NCBI GenBank assembly: GCA_002346625.1
Contig: DEAF01000027.1
Span: 27,393-71,827 of the forward strand
Reading direction: 5' to 3'
DNA length: 44,435 nt
Origin: Gemmatimonadales bacterium UBA2989
Lineage (GTDB): Bacteria; Gemmatimonadota; Gemmatimonadetes; Longimicrobiales; Gaopeijiaceae
Part shown: positions 34,716 through 44,248 of the stretch, piece after piece
Position numbering within the stretch: the stretch's first letter is position 1
Layout of the letters: each line of letters starts with the position of its first letter
The notes under the pieces: model-generated
Databases searched by the model: none
What the model was told of the DNA's origin: nothing
The model's input: the letters and a program-made list of their open reading frames with translations, nothing else
Made by a program: the position numbers and the translations under genes

Positions 34716-35606
34716 ATGAGTGAAGATGGCACTCTTTTCGATGAGGAATTCCTTAAGAAGCTAGAGTATCTGGAAATTATCTCTAACAACATGGTCCCTG
34801 GACACTTACATGGCGAACACCGAGCTAAAAAGAAGACTGATTCAGGGATTGAGTTTGCAGACTACCGTCAGTATGTAGCGGGCGAAGACACCAAGAATGT
34901 CGATTGGCGGACTTATCTTCGCTTGGACAAACTCATATTGAGAATTTTTGAAGAAGAAGCAGATCTGCCCATCTATATCTTCTTTGATTCAAGCAAGTCT
35001 ATGGACTATGGGCATCCTCTCAAATTTGACTATGCCCGAAAGATTGCAGCAGCCTTGTGTTACGTAGGATTGCTCAATTTAGATCGTGTCAATCTAATAG
35101 GTTATGCTGAGGGGATAACACAAGAAATGTCCTCGCGTAGCGGTAAGAATCAAGTGTGGCATGCATTCCGTTTCCTAGAATCGGCCAAGGCGGATGGTAA
35201 CACTTCCATTGAGCAAGCTTTTAAAAGTTTTTTCTCGGTACGTCGCCGTAGAGGTTTGGTCGTGTTGGTCTCTGATTTTCTTGATGAAATAGGATTCGAA
35301 AGGGCGTTAGATCTACTCAAGCATTTTAGACAAGATCTTTTTGCAGTGCATATATACAGTTCTGAAGAACTAAGGCCAGATCTTTCGGACGAAGTGCTTT
35401 TAAAGGATTCTGAACTTGGTACAACTGAATTGGTCAAGGTGACCCCCGGGCTCTTAGATGCGTATGCAAATAAATTTGAAGAACACTGTGATCAGTTGGA
35501 CTCCTATTGTCGTAAGAACGGATGGGGTTATGTCAGGGCTAGTACAGATGTGCCGTTTGAAGATTTGATTGTCCAAGTTTTTAGACAGGGGAGATTTGTC
35601 AGGTGA
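34716..35606 (+). CDS. DUF58 domain protein (VWA-like MoxR partner)
   Basis: 296 residues. The DUF58 signature EFADYRQYVAGEDTKNVDWR (split near 46-65) is followed by a VWA MIDAS-like site at Asp91 (FFDSSKSMDYG). A second conserved stretch is RRRGLVVLVSDFLDE. No membrane helix is visible, so it is probably cytoplasmic or peripheral. GGAGGAAA lies 10 bases ahead of the ATG. In MoxR operons it is thought to act with the ATPase on envelope targets, but the mechanism is unknown. Its stop overlaps the next GTG by 4 bases. Confidence 0.9.
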   Translation: MSEDGTLFDEEFLKKLEYLEIISNNMVPGHLHGEHRAKKKTDSGIEFADYRQYVAGEDTKNVDWRTYLRLDKLILRIFEEEADLPIYIFFDSSKSMDYGHPLKFDYARKIAAALCYVGLLNLDRVNLIGYAEGITQEMSSRSGKNQVWHAFRFLESAKADGNTSIEQAFKSFFSVRRRRGLVVLVSDFLDEIGFERALDLLKHFRQDLFAVHIYSSEELRPDLSDEVLLKDSELGTTELVKVTPGLLDAYANKFEEHCDQLDSYCRKNGWGYVRASTDVPFEDLIVQVFRQGRFVR

Positions 35607-37465
35607 ATTTTATGTACATGACTCCCCTGTTTGCAGGCTTGTTCCTAGCAGGCGCAGCTACAATTGTGGGCCTACTATATTGGCTTAAGCCTCCTCCACG
35701 CCAATTGACAATTCCTTCCAGTCTGTTATGGAAACGTCTCCTTAAAGAAAAAAGGCGGAGTACACTTCTCGATAGACTTCGATGGTGGCTATCTCTCATC
35801 ATTGCTTTAGCCATTAGCCTATTAATGGCAAGTGCTATGGGGCGTCCGGAGTTTTTGTGGAACGGTGGAGATATTTTTCGAATGACTATAGTAATTGATA
35901 ATTCCACCACTATGGCCACACGGTCTGCCGATGGATTCACTCGCTGGGATCATGCTTTAGCCCTAGGGAAGGAGTTATTAAAACAAGGCAGTGTAGATGG
36001 CGAGTTCTTAATCTTGGATACCTCTGGACAGTTATCTTCTAGAAATCCTACCGATCGGCGATCAGCCTTGGGTTTGCTTGACAAACTTACTGTTTCTTTG
36101 GGTTCTTCTTCACGGTTTCCTGATTATGCGTCCACCGATGGCCTGCTCTATTTTATTTCAGATGGTGTAATGATTGATGAGGTTCCGGACAATGCCCAAG
36201 TAATTTCGGTCTACAGTTCAGTGGACAATGTGGGTATAACGGCTTTCAAGGTCGCACCAGATCCTTCGGATCCTCTGGCATATCAGGCATTCCTTGAAAT
36301 TGCCAACGCATCTCTAGAGTCAAAAGAGATTTCTATGCGCCTTAGTGGAGCTGGCGAGAGTGTATTTAGTGATACCCTCACACTTCAGGCTGGTGAATTA
36401 GAAGGACGGACAATCGATCTTTCTGGCTTTGCCAGAGGGCCTATCCGTTTAACTGTGGCTACGGAAAGTGACGCTTTTACGTTAGATGACAAAGCTTTTT
36501 CTTTTTTGCCAACAAGAAATCTGACTCAGGTAACACTGGTTAGTCCGGGGAGTGCTTACTTGCAGAATGCTCTGCCAGACAGGCAGAATTTAATGATCAA
36601 TTCTATGATTCCAGAAGAATTTGATAATGACGTCAAGGCTGACTTGTACATTTTTGATCGTTGGGCACCTCAGGATCCACCTATGGGTCCCGCATTACTT
36701 TTTTTGCCTCCTAATGTGGAGTGGCTATCTCCTATGGAGGCAGTTGTCACGTCACCATCGATATCGTATTGGGATCAAGGTCACGTGCTCATGAATTTTG
36801 TTTCGTTGAAAGACTTACGCATTGATCAAGCTGTAAGATTTTATAGTGAAGCCGTTGATTTTAATATAAAAACAAATCCTGAAGATCATACTGACGATTC
36901 AGGGGCAATCAGCTCGATTCATAAATCTGAAATCATTATAGGCACCCCTGAACTACCGTTGATGGTCGCATCTGAAGATCCCCATAAGATGATACGTGTG
37001 GCGTTCTCTCTCGAGGATTCCAATTTTCCATTACAGCCTGGATTTCCAATTTTTTTGAATAATGTATTGAGTTGGATGATAGATGATCAACATGCATTAC
37101 CGGGTAGTCTTGGCCGTATAGAAGTACCAGTCACAGAAGGTGAAGTAACCGATTTAGAGGGTGAAGAAATTAGTTCTTCCCAGTTTTTTGGTAATACAGT
37201 CTTTATGGCTAATGAGCCAGGTTTATATACCGTCACCTTAGGGTCACAGCGCATAAGAGTTGCTGTGAATCTTACAGATTACAAACGGACTACGGTCAAT
37301 ACTTCAAGTTTTAGTCCTGAAGACCGTGCTGTCGTTTCTCCGGAAATTTTCTCTTTAAATAGGGAAGAAGCTTCAAGCGGTGAACTTTGGTTTGTATTTA
37401 TATGGATAGCCACGTTAATGGTAATTATCGAATGGTTTACCTATCATCGCCGGTGGACAGTATGA
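35603..37465 (+). CDS. BatA-like membrane protein with VWA domain
   Basis: 620 residues. The N-terminal BatA region (MYMTPLFAGLFLAGAATIVG and KPPPRQLTIPSSLLWKRLL) matches the aerotolerance-operon N-terminal family, with a second helix near 59-76. A VWA domain follows, MIDAS at Asp99 (IDNSTTM). The large remainder is beta-rich, with a final helix (LWFVFIWIATLMVIIEWF) and a short basic tail. It is probably an inner-membrane protein exposing domains to the periplasm. The GTG start overlaps the DUF58 stop. It is longer than classical BatA (about 330 residues). Its stop overlaps the following ATG. Confidence 0.87.
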   Translation: MNFMYMTPLFAGLFLAGAATIVGLLYWLKPPPRQLTIPSSLLWKRLLKEKRRSTLLDRLRWWLSLIIALAISLLMASAMGRPEFLWNGGDIFRMTIVIDNSTTMATRSADGFTRWDHALALGKELLKQGSVDGEFLILDTSGQLSSRNPTDRRSALGLLDKLTVSLGSSSRFPDYASTDGLLYFISDGVMIDEVPDNAQVISVYSSVDNVGITAFKVAPDPSDPLAYQAFLEIANASLESKEISMRLSGAGESVFSDTLTLQAGELEGRTIDLSGFARGPIRLTVATESDAFTLDDKAFSFLPTRNLTQVTLVSPGSAYLQNALPDRQNLMINSMIPEEFDNDVKADLYIFDRWAPQDPPMGPALLFLPPNVEWLSPMEAVVTSPSISYWDQGHVLMNFVSLKDLRIDQAVRFYSEAVDFNIKTNPEDHTDDSGAISSIHKSEIIIGTPELPLMVASEDPHKMIRVAFSLEDSNFPLQPGFPIFLNNVLSWMIDDQHALPGSLGRIEVPVTEGEVTDLEGEEISSSQFFGNTVFMANEPGLYTVTLGSQRIRVAVNLTDYKRTTVNTSSFSPEDRAVVSPEIFSLNREEASSGELWFVFIWIATLMVIIEWFTYHRRWTV

Positions 37466-40011
37466 GGATCACGTTCGGCCAATTTTGGCCGTTTTTAATT
37501 GTTTTGGTCATCCCCCTATTATGGAGGATGATAAGGCACACGGCAGTTGGTCTCTCAGATAGGCATTTGCGGATTTCTTTGATAACACGTACGACCGTGG
37601 TGCTGCTGTTAGCCTTGGTTCTCATGCGCCCAGTCTGGCACCGGGCTGGAGAATGGCTGTCGGTGGTATATGCACTTGATATTTCCGGTAGCATAGATCC
37701 AAAATTCATTGATACAGCTATAGATTGGATAGAGTCGTCTAATTTTTCTGGTACTCCCGATCATGCTGACTTCATTGTTTTTGGGGCCTCGGCTAAGAAC
37801 GTAGGGAGTGTCGATGAAATCAGGGGAGTGGAAGTATCATCGGAAGGGGCTTCTGGATCGATTGATCAAAGAGCTACCAATATAGAAACAGCTATTTCCC
37901 AAGCTTTGCATAGTTTTAATCCGCAATACCTCAAAAGGCTTGTTCTCATCACTGATGGGAATCAGAATATCGGCGATTTAGAAAAAATTATTGGTCGGGC
38001 ACAAGAATCTGGAGTGCGCATCTTCTCTATACCGGCTACTGTCAGAGGTGCGAGAGATAGATGGATCGAAGCCGTTGATTTTCCTCAGTATATGCGTGTG
38101 GAAGAGCCGGTGACGGCCACCGTACAGGTTTTTAGTCGTGTGAAAACTATAACCACATTAGAAATCTTAGGAGATGGTGTTACTCTCGAATCTCGAGAAG
38201 TGAATCTTAATCCAGGCCTTAACGATGTCACCTTCGAAGTCAGGTTGCCTACAGAGGGTCAGGTTACGGTGTCTGCCCGTTTAGATTCTGATAACGATCC
38301 ACTAACCCATAACGATGTTCATACTCAGTCAATTTTGGTAGGATCGAGGCCAAGGATTTTATATGTGGAAGGACGTCCGTCTAGTGCTCACTATCTACAT
38401 AATGCTCTTGTCGGAGAGGGCATGGATGTTGTTCTTGGACAACCAGAATCTATTCCTAGTACAATAAGTGGCCTGAATGAGTACGATCTTATTATTGTCA
38501 GTGATGTCTCTAGTAAGAGCCTCAGCAAAATGCAGATGAATGCTATCCTTTCCTATATACGGGACTCTAGCGGTGGCTTCATATTTGCTGGTGGTGAGTC
38601 CAGTTTTGGTGAAGATGGATATACGGGGACAGACATCGAAGAGGTCTTGCCTGTTTGGTTTGAGACCAATGAGATAAAAAAGGATCTAGCACTTGTCATC
38701 GTGCTTGATAAGTCATATAGCATGGTAGGGCGAAAGCTTCAGCTTTCTAAGGAGGCTGCTAAGGCTGCTTTGGATCTCCTAGAGCCTACGCACCGTTTTG
38801 GCTTGATAACTTTCGACGACACACCTCATTCTACTGTACCTCTGCAGCTTGCTACGGATAAACCCCTGATGAGTGAATTTATCAGTCGGATTATTGCCAG
38901 TGCCCAAACCAACATCTATCCAGCATTAGAGATGGCCTTTGAAGAGTTATCTGAAATCGATGCTGAGGTTAGACATGTAATTTTGTTATCGGATGGCCAG
39001 ACCTACCCTGACAAGTATGAATCCCTGATTACACGCATGGCGAAAGATGATATATCGGTATCTTCGGTTGCTGTAGGGCAAGAGTCTGATCGGGCTTTAC
39101 TAGCTGATATAGCCGAGTGGGGCAATGGGCGTAGCTATTTTATCCTTGATGCTGCTAGAGTCCCTCAAGTTTTCATACAGGAGACTCAGATTGCCTCACA
39201 GCAAACTTTGATTGAAGAAAATGTAAGGGCGACAATTGCCAATAGTGTCGAGTTGTTTAAGGGGATTGATCTTGGATCAGCTCCTCCTCTCAGAGGCTAT
39301 GTCAATACGACGGCCAAAGAGAATGCTGAAGTATTGCTCACATCGGAAGCCACGGCACCCATCTTAGCTCGCTGGCATTATGGCCTCGGCAAAACGGCTG
39401 TGTTCACTTCTGATGTTAAGAATCGCTGGGCTTCTGATTGGTTGACTTGGGCCGGGTACGGAAAATTTTGGTCGCAACTTGTACGGGAGACGATGAGAAG
39501 AGGTGGAGGGGAAGAAATTGATTTTCTGATTGAACGTATTGCTGACGAAGCTGTGGTTACTGTAAATGCTCTGGCTAAAAAAGACAATTACAAGGTAGAT
39601 CTGGATCCAAAGATGGAGATATCCTATCCGGATGGAGATAAGGCCGTTGTTTCATTGGGTCAGATTGGACCTAATACTTATCAGGGAAGATATCCGATAG
39701 AGGCTTCGATAGAGTCCCCCTATGGATTCAATGTTTCAGCCGAAGGATTTGATGACCGATCTTTGTATCTTTACTACCCATATAGTGATGAGTATAGACT
39801 GTATCCTGCTAACACAGTGCTTTTGGGTGACATCAGTGAAAAAACTGGTGGCAAGATATTTCCTGACAACGAGGATATTTTTGAAGACTATGGTGAGAAT
39901 GCATTTATTCCTACACAGTTATGGCCACTCCTAGCTGGACTCGCCTTGGTTCTATATTTGTTAGACATTGCTATACGCAGGGCCCCTTGGTTCTGGAGAA
40001 CATTTGCTTAA
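37462..40011 (+). CDS. Double-VWA and GATase-like membrane protein
   Basis: 849 residues from ATG 37462, chosen because it overlaps the previous stop by 4 bases (ATGA). Two N-terminal helices (residues about 8-22 and 41-56) are followed by a first VWA with MIDAS Asp73 (ALDISGSID), a GATase-like region around 290-400 (RPRILYVEGRPSS, FIFAGGESSFGEDG) and a second VWA with MIDAS Asp416 (VIVLDKSYSM). A C-terminal helix ends the protein (LWPLLAGLALVLYLLDIAI). This combination is known from Planctomycetes/Gemmatimonadota-type MoxR operons. The function is unknown; it is probably an inner-membrane partner of the MoxR ATPase (inference). Confidence 0.88.
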   Translation: MRITFGQFWPFLIVLVIPLLWRMIRHTAVGLSDRHLRISLITRTTVVLLLALVLMRPVWHRAGEWLSVVYALDISGSIDPKFIDTAIDWIESSNFSGTPDHADFIVFGASAKNVGSVDEIRGVEVSSEGASGSIDQRATNIETAISQALHSFNPQYLKRLVLITDGNQNIGDLEKIIGRAQESGVRIFSIPATVRGARDRWIEAVDFPQYMRVEEPVTATVQVFSRVKTITTLEILGDGVTLESREVNLNPGLNDVTFEVRLPTEGQVTVSARLDSDNDPLTHNDVHTQSILVGSRPRILYVEGRPSSAHYLHNALVGEGMDVVLGQPESIPSTISGLNEYDLIIVSDVSSKSLSKMQMNAILSYIRDSSGGFIFAGGESSFGEDGYTGTDIEEVLPVWFETNEIKKDLALVIVLDKSYSMVGRKLQLSKEAAKAALDLLEPTHRFGLITFDDTPHSTVPLQLATDKPLMSEFISRIIASAQTNIYPALEMAFEELSEIDAEVRHVILLSDGQTYPDKYESLITRMAKDDISVSSVAVGQESDRALLADIAEWGNGRSYFILDAARVPQVFIQETQIASQQTLIEENVRATIANSVELFKGIDLGSAPPLRGYVNTTAKENAEVLLTSEATAPILARWHYGLGKTAVFTSDVKNRWASDWLTWAGYGKFWSQLVRETMRRGGGEEIDFLIERIADEAVVTVNALAKKDNYKVDLDPKMEISYPDGDKAVVSLGQIGPNTYQGRYPIEASIESPYGFNVSAEGFDDRSLYLYYPYSDEYRLYPANTVLLGDISEKTGGKIFPDNEDIFEDYGENAFIPTQLWPLLAGLALVLYLLDIAIRRAPWFWRTFA

Positions 40012-40031
40012 TTGTAAACAGGAATTCAATA

Positions 40032-40676
40032 GTGGATGAAATTTTCGGTGGCAGAGATAAGTTTCTTTTGGTGATGCTAGGAGTAGCAGTAGGTGTAATA
40101 GGATTATTCCTAGCGCGCCTTGCTGGCCTCCCTCAACTTCCTGATAGTGAGCAAGTCCACTACCATGCAAACTTTGCTGTATTTATAAATGGTGAGCGTC
40201 TAGACTTAAGCTCTACACGATACATGCATGATGTGTCCTGTAAGGTTGATCCTGGCGCAATGCTTCCAGTGGACAGGGCCCACATGCATGAAAACATCCA
40301 TGACGTTGTCCATGTACATCATGAAGGAACCACCTGGGGACATTTCTTTCAAAATCTAGATTTTGCGATTGGCGACAATTTTTTGATCACCGATAATGGG
40401 GATAGTTTTTTTTCGGATAATGACAAACAAATGAAATTTGTTTTGGATGGTATTGAGGTGTTTTCAGTATTCAATCGTGTCATCGAATCCGAAGATCGTC
40501 TTCTCATTAGTTTTGGATCTGAGAGTATCGGTGAGGTCATTGATCTACAATTACCTGAAATTCCAAGCACCGCCAGTTTGTTCAATCAATCTCCTCAGGA
40601 TACAGGAGGCTGCTCAGTGATCAAGGTGGCGCCGGAGGCTTTTGGTAAAAAAATCAGACGTGCTTTCTGGTTTTAA
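40032..40676 (+). CDS. Membrane-anchored histidine-rich protein of unknown function
   Basis: 214 residues from GTG 40032 (AGGA at an 8-base spacing; an upstream in-frame start at 39921 would lie inside the previous gene). One N-terminal helix (FLLVMLGVAVGVIGLFLARL) anchors an exported domain with ten His between residues 43 and 104: VHYHANF, AHMHENIHDVVHVHHEGTTWGHFF. Cys70 and a later Cys lie in DVSC and GGCSV. Such HxHx-rich domains suggest metal binding (copper or zinc), but no family function is known to me; related proteins with HVHA-type repeats occur in archaea and Patescibacteria. It follows the VWA operon by 20 bases. Confidence 0.72.
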   Translation: MDEIFGGRDKFLLVMLGVAVGVIGLFLARLAGLPQLPDSEQVHYHANFAVFINGERLDLSSTRYMHDVSCKVDPGAMLPVDRAHMHENIHDVVHVHHEGTTWGHFFQNLDFAIGDNFLITDNGDSFFSDNDKQMKFVLDGIEVFSVFNRVIESEDRLLISFGSESIGEVIDLQLPEIPSTASLFNQSPQDTGGCSVIKVAPEAFGKKIRRAFWF

Positions 40677-40696
40677 CTGTTACCTGGGAAATATTA

Positions 40697-41959
40697 ATGC
40701 CATATTCGATTTTTTATTTACTTCTCCCCATTGTCTCTACTGTAATCATCGCATTTCCAATACAATCCCAAACTGTAAGGTCTGTTTCGGACGTACTAGA
40801 AGATGGTCAAGTGAAGTATGCTATCGACTATATCGATGCACGCACTAATGCAACAGCTCAATTCTTGACCCAAATTGGTTCTATCATTTCTCCTTCGGGC
40901 CATGAACATGATCGTGCTGAGGCTGTAGCAAATAAGATGCGACAGATAGGATTAAGTAACGTTGCAGTTGACGGCACACCTAATGCTGTTGGAGTCATAC
41001 CTGGAAATTCCGGATTAGCTCTGGTTTTTATATCCACACTAGATGACCTAGCCACAGTAGCTGATAATCAAAGGTCTGCCCCAGAGCCCCCTAGGATTGA
41101 AGGAGATCGAGTAATTGGCCCTGGTACTAATACTTCTTTTACTACTGCTGCTATGCTTTCAGCGGCTGAAGCGCTCATAAATTCCGACCTAAAACCTGAA
41201 CACGATTTAGTGTTTGCTGCTGTTGCACAGGAAGAGACAGGACTAGTAGGGATGAAGAAGGTTTATGAGACTTACCGTGACAAGGCTATAGGTTTTGTAG
41301 ATATCCTTGGAGAAGGGCAAAGTATCAGTTATGGTGCTATAAATATCCACTGGTGGAAGGTGGTCGCATTAGGTCCTGGAGGACATTCTCTTAGAGGAGG
41401 CTTGCCTAATGTAAACCAAGGAATTGGAAGAGCAGTAGATAGGATCCTCCAGTTGCCTCAACCCAAGAAATATCCTGATATTCGCACTGTAGCTAACATC
41501 TCCATATTAAACAGTGGATCTGTCTATAATCATAAGCCTGAAGAAGGCTGGTTTTCTCTGGATTTAAGATCTATGGATGTTAGTGTTGTTGAAGAAATGG
41601 AAACGCAAGTAAGGTCTATTTTAGAACAAGTTTCCAAAGAAACTGGAATTAAATTTAAGATGGACCCTTTTCAGTTGACTCCAGGAGGCCAATTGCCTGG
41701 AGCGCGCGAATCGGTTTTAGTCACAACTGCTCAAGCTATTTCTCGTCATCTTGGAATAGAGCCGCGTCTTTCTGACATGGGTTCATCCAACATGAATGTT
41801 GCTATCGGTAATGGCACATCCGCTATTGGGATTAGTGGTTCTCGTGGTGGCCAGAGAGGTTTTCCAGATGAATGGGCTAATATTCCAGCTATGATAAAAA
41901 CTGCGAAGCATATTGCTTTGTTGGCATCTACTATTGGTGGCGCTCAGTCTAGGTTTTGA
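40697..41959 (+). CDS. Exported M20-like protein lacking most metal ligands (probable pseudo-peptidase)
   Basis: 420 residues with a signal peptide (MPYSIFYLLLPIVSTVIIAF). It has the M20/M28-like two-domain fold: ITEIPAPSG-type opening (QIGSIISPSGHEHD), a catalytic scaffold, and a dimerisation domain with ALGPGGHSLRGGLPN near 224-238. The ligand positions look altered: the usual AHLDTV appears as STLDDL (His to Thr114), the GxxDD region is GTNTSFTT (Asp to Thr), and the final HS of GGGAHS is replaced in GGQRGFPDEW (Gly388). The EE pair at 179-180 is kept. It may be inactive as a protease or bind ligand only. It follows the His-rich gene by 20 bases. Confidence 0.8.
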   Translation: MPYSIFYLLLPIVSTVIIAFPIQSQTVRSVSDVLEDGQVKYAIDYIDARTNATAQFLTQIGSIISPSGHEHDRAEAVANKMRQIGLSNVAVDGTPNAVGVIPGNSGLALVFISTLDDLATVADNQRSAPEPPRIEGDRVIGPGTNTSFTTAAMLSAAEALINSDLKPEHDLVFAAVAQEETGLVGMKKVYETYRDKAIGFVDILGEGQSISYGAINIHWWKVVALGPGGHSLRGGLPNVNQGIGRAVDRILQLPQPKKYPDIRTVANISILNSGSVYNHKPEEGWFSLDLRSMDVSVVEEMETQVRSILEQVSKETGIKFKMDPFQLTPGGQLPGARESVLVTTAQAISRHLGIEPRLSDMGSSNMNVAIGNGTSAIGISGSRGGQRGFPDEWANIPAMIKTAKHIALLASTIGGAQSRF

Positions 41960-42000
41960 TGTATTGTTTCACTGAATTGATCTGTAAGCATTTATGAAAA

Positions 42001-43377
42001 GTGTGCGGTTGTTATTTGGCTAATAATTCTAAGCTAATATTGGGTCTCGGCAGCAATCTCGGGTGTCGAGAAATATATCTCAAAAGAGCTATCACGAGGC
42101 TCACATGTGGCGATCTCTGCATCTTACGTAATCCAGAGATCAGTAAAGTTTATGAGTCGCCTGCTCTTGTTCCATCTGGGGCCCCCGACCACTGGAATCT
42201 TCCGTATCTGAATTGTGCCATATCTGGGGATCCCTTGGTTGGGATTGATGAATTATTGCCGGCGGTAAAAGAGATAGAAGAATCTATAGGAAGGTCTAAA
42301 GGTGAACGCTGGGCTCCTAGGGTCATAGATATTGATATCCTTTGGTGGCCAGATATGTCAGTTATAAAAGAAGACCTCCAGATTCCTCACCGGGGTATAT
42401 TGGATCGTTCCTTTGTAGTGAAACCACTTAGAGATCTAATACCAGAAGATAGCTTAGAGGGATTGTCATTCCGTGATCATGCTATGAGGCTCTCGGAAAC
42501 TGATGAATCGATCGCTAGGTATGCTCCTGAATCGGACTACAAGGTCAATTTTCCTGAATTAATGGGCATACTCAACATTACCCCCGACAGTTTTAGTGAT
42601 GGAGGATTGTATCTGGATCCTGAAGAAGCTCTGGGTCATGCAAGAATGCTTATTAAGTCGGGTGCGGGGATCTTGGATCTGGGTGCCGAGTCTACTCGTC
42701 CTGATGGACAACGGACTGGGCATTCGGTTGAATGGGATCGCTTGGAACCCGTACTCCAAGGCCTCAGAGATATGCAGAATGACAAATCTTTCAGGATAAG
42801 TCTTGATTCAAGAAATCCTGAAACGGTAAGAAAAGCATTAGATATAGGGATTGATTTAATCAATGATGTCACTGGATTCTCTGATCCAAAGATGTTAGAG
42901 ATTGCACAAGGAACCGATGTTCCCCTAGTTTTCATGCACAGTCTTTCGGTGCCTGTGGTAAAAGGTGAGTCCATCCCAAAATCATCTGACCCAATACAAT
43001 TCTTGCAAAATTGGACATGTGAAAAGCTTGAAAAATTTTCACAGAATGGGATTTCTCGAAAACGTTTGATATTTGATCCGGGAATTGGTTTTGGGAAAAC
43101 CCATGAACAAAACTGGCAGATTCTCGGACGATCTAGTGAGCTCCATAGACTGGACATTCCGTTACTTATTGGCCATAGTCGAAAATCTTTTTTTGAACTT
43201 GTGACAGACAAGCCTAGTGAAGAAAGAGACCCTGAAACACTTGAGGTCAGTGACATGCTTGCTAATAATAGAGTCGAGATCCTTAGAGTCCATGATGTGG
43301 AAATTCACGATTCCTATTTCCGGAACCAATTCTTTGAATTTAGTGTGAATTTTTTATTAAATGAGGACAGACGATAA
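42001..43377 (+). CDS. folKP: Bifunctional HPPK-DHPS (folK-folP fusion)
   Basis: 458 residues joining two consecutive folate enzymes. The HPPK domain (about 10-165) has LILGLGSNLG and ERWAPRVIDIDILWW. The DHPS domain (about 185-450) has MGILNITPDSFSDGG, GAESTRPDG, SLDSRNPETVRKALD, INDVTGFSD, FDPGIGFGKTHEQ and IGHSRKSFF, and ends with RVHDVEIHDSYF. The reactions are pyrophosphorylation of hydroxymethyl-dihydropterin and its condensation with p-aminobenzoate. The start may be GTG 42001 or TTG 42016; neither has a clear ribosome binding site. Its stop overlaps the phhA ATG (TAATG), linking pterin synthesis with a pterin-dependent hydroxylase. Confidence 0.93.
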   Translation: MCGCYLANNSKLILGLGSNLGCREIYLKRAITRLTCGDLCILRNPEISKVYESPALVPSGAPDHWNLPYLNCAISGDPLVGIDELLPAVKEIEESIGRSKGERWAPRVIDIDILWWPDMSVIKEDLQIPHRGILDRSFVVKPLRDLIPEDSLEGLSFRDHAMRLSETDESIARYAPESDYKVNFPELMGILNITPDSFSDGGLYLDPEEALGHARMLIKSGAGILDLGAESTRPDGQRTGHSVEWDRLEPVLQGLRDMQNDKSFRISLDSRNPETVRKALDIGIDLINDVTGFSDPKMLEIAQGTDVPLVFMHSLSVPVVKGESIPKSSDPIQFLQNWTCEKLEKFSQNGISRKRLIFDPGIGFGKTHEQNWQILGRSSELHRLDIPLLIGHSRKSFFELVTDKPSEERDPETLEVSDMLANNRVEILRVHDVEIHDSYFRNQFFEFSVNFLLNEDRR

Positions 43378-44165
43378 TGCGATTGGTCCATTCTCTTAGA
43401 AATGATCCAGATAGTGCACCAGTATTCTCAGAAGAAGATCATAGTATCTGGAATACGCTTTTTGTTAAACAATTACCACAGATAGAACGTTGGGCGTGCA
43501 GAGACTACTTAGAAGGTTTTAGCCTACTGGGATTAAATGAGGACGGTATTCCGACACTCGAAGACTTGAATGCTCAGATTACACCGAGGACCGGATGGGA
43601 AACGATTCGTACATCTGTGCGCTACACGGATGCTGTTCCTTGGTACCATTATTTCTTAGATCGAAAATTTTTAGTCACCGATTATCTACGTTCTAGGGAT
43701 GAACTAGAATTCACACCTGAACCTGATTTGTTTCATGACATTTTTGGACATTTGCCTTTCTTCACGTTGCCACACTACGCTAAACTTCAAGAGATTTTTG
43801 CTCCAATATTTCTACGTACTAACGAAAAGTATCGTGACCATATCAAAAGACTAGCATGGTACAGCTCAGAGTTCGCACTCATACGTGAGCATGGAGAACT
43901 TAAAGCTTTCGGCGCCGGTTTGATCTCATCGATTTCTGAACTTTCTAGTGTTATGAATGGCTCTGTCCCTTTGCTCCCTTTTACTATTGATAACGTGATC
44001 CCGCACGATAAATCTGTTTGGAGTCATAACGATCAGATTTTTATAATTGAATCTATTGACGATTTGATCTATGAACTTGAGCGATATTTCGAAAGCTTGC
44101 CCAAAGTCTCTGAAGAAGTCGAACAGTTGACTACAGAAGAACTTCTACGCGATATCAGAGACTAG
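43377..44165 (+). CDS. phhA: Phenylalanine 4-monooxygenase (aromatic amino acid hydroxylase)
   Basis: 262 residues, the size of monomeric bacterial PhhA. The iron ligands His120 and His125 are in TPEPDLFHDIFGHLPFF and Glu165 in YSSEFALIREHG, the facial triad of pterin-dependent hydroxylases converting Phe to Tyr. The C-terminus contains FGAGLISSISELSSVM. No regulatory ACT domain is present, as usual for bacterial forms. The ATG shares one base with the preceding folK-folP stop. The cofactor could be tetrahydrobiopterin or tetrahydromonapterin. No phhB (PCD) gene is seen in the window. Substrate choice between Phe and Trp is inferred, with Phe the default. Confidence 0.93.
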   Translation: MRLVHSLRNDPDSAPVFSEEDHSIWNTLFVKQLPQIERWACRDYLEGFSLLGLNEDGIPTLEDLNAQITPRTGWETIRTSVRYTDAVPWYHYFLDRKFLVTDYLRSRDELEFTPEPDLFHDIFGHLPFFTLPHYAKLQEIFAPIFLRTNEKYRDHIKRLAWYSSEFALIREHGELKAFGAGLISSISELSSVMNGSVPLLPFTIDNVIPHDKSVWSHNDQIFIIESIDDLIYELERYFESLPKVSEEVEQLTTEELLRDIRD

Positions 44166-44248
44166 AACGCTTATATTTTAAGCAATAGTGAAACTGCTTT
44201 ACGGGGCTTTGAGTAAGTTTTAGCTTTGACGCCCAAAGGATGATTTAT

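Noticed and set aside
39921..40031. N-terminal extension of the His-rich protein
   Set aside because: It is coding in another frame for the end of the VWA protein; GTG 40032 has a proper ribosome binding site.
42636..43256. 206-residue minus-strand ORF
   Set aside because: Entirely antisense to the DHPS domain of the folate fusion, which has full family motifs on the plus strand.
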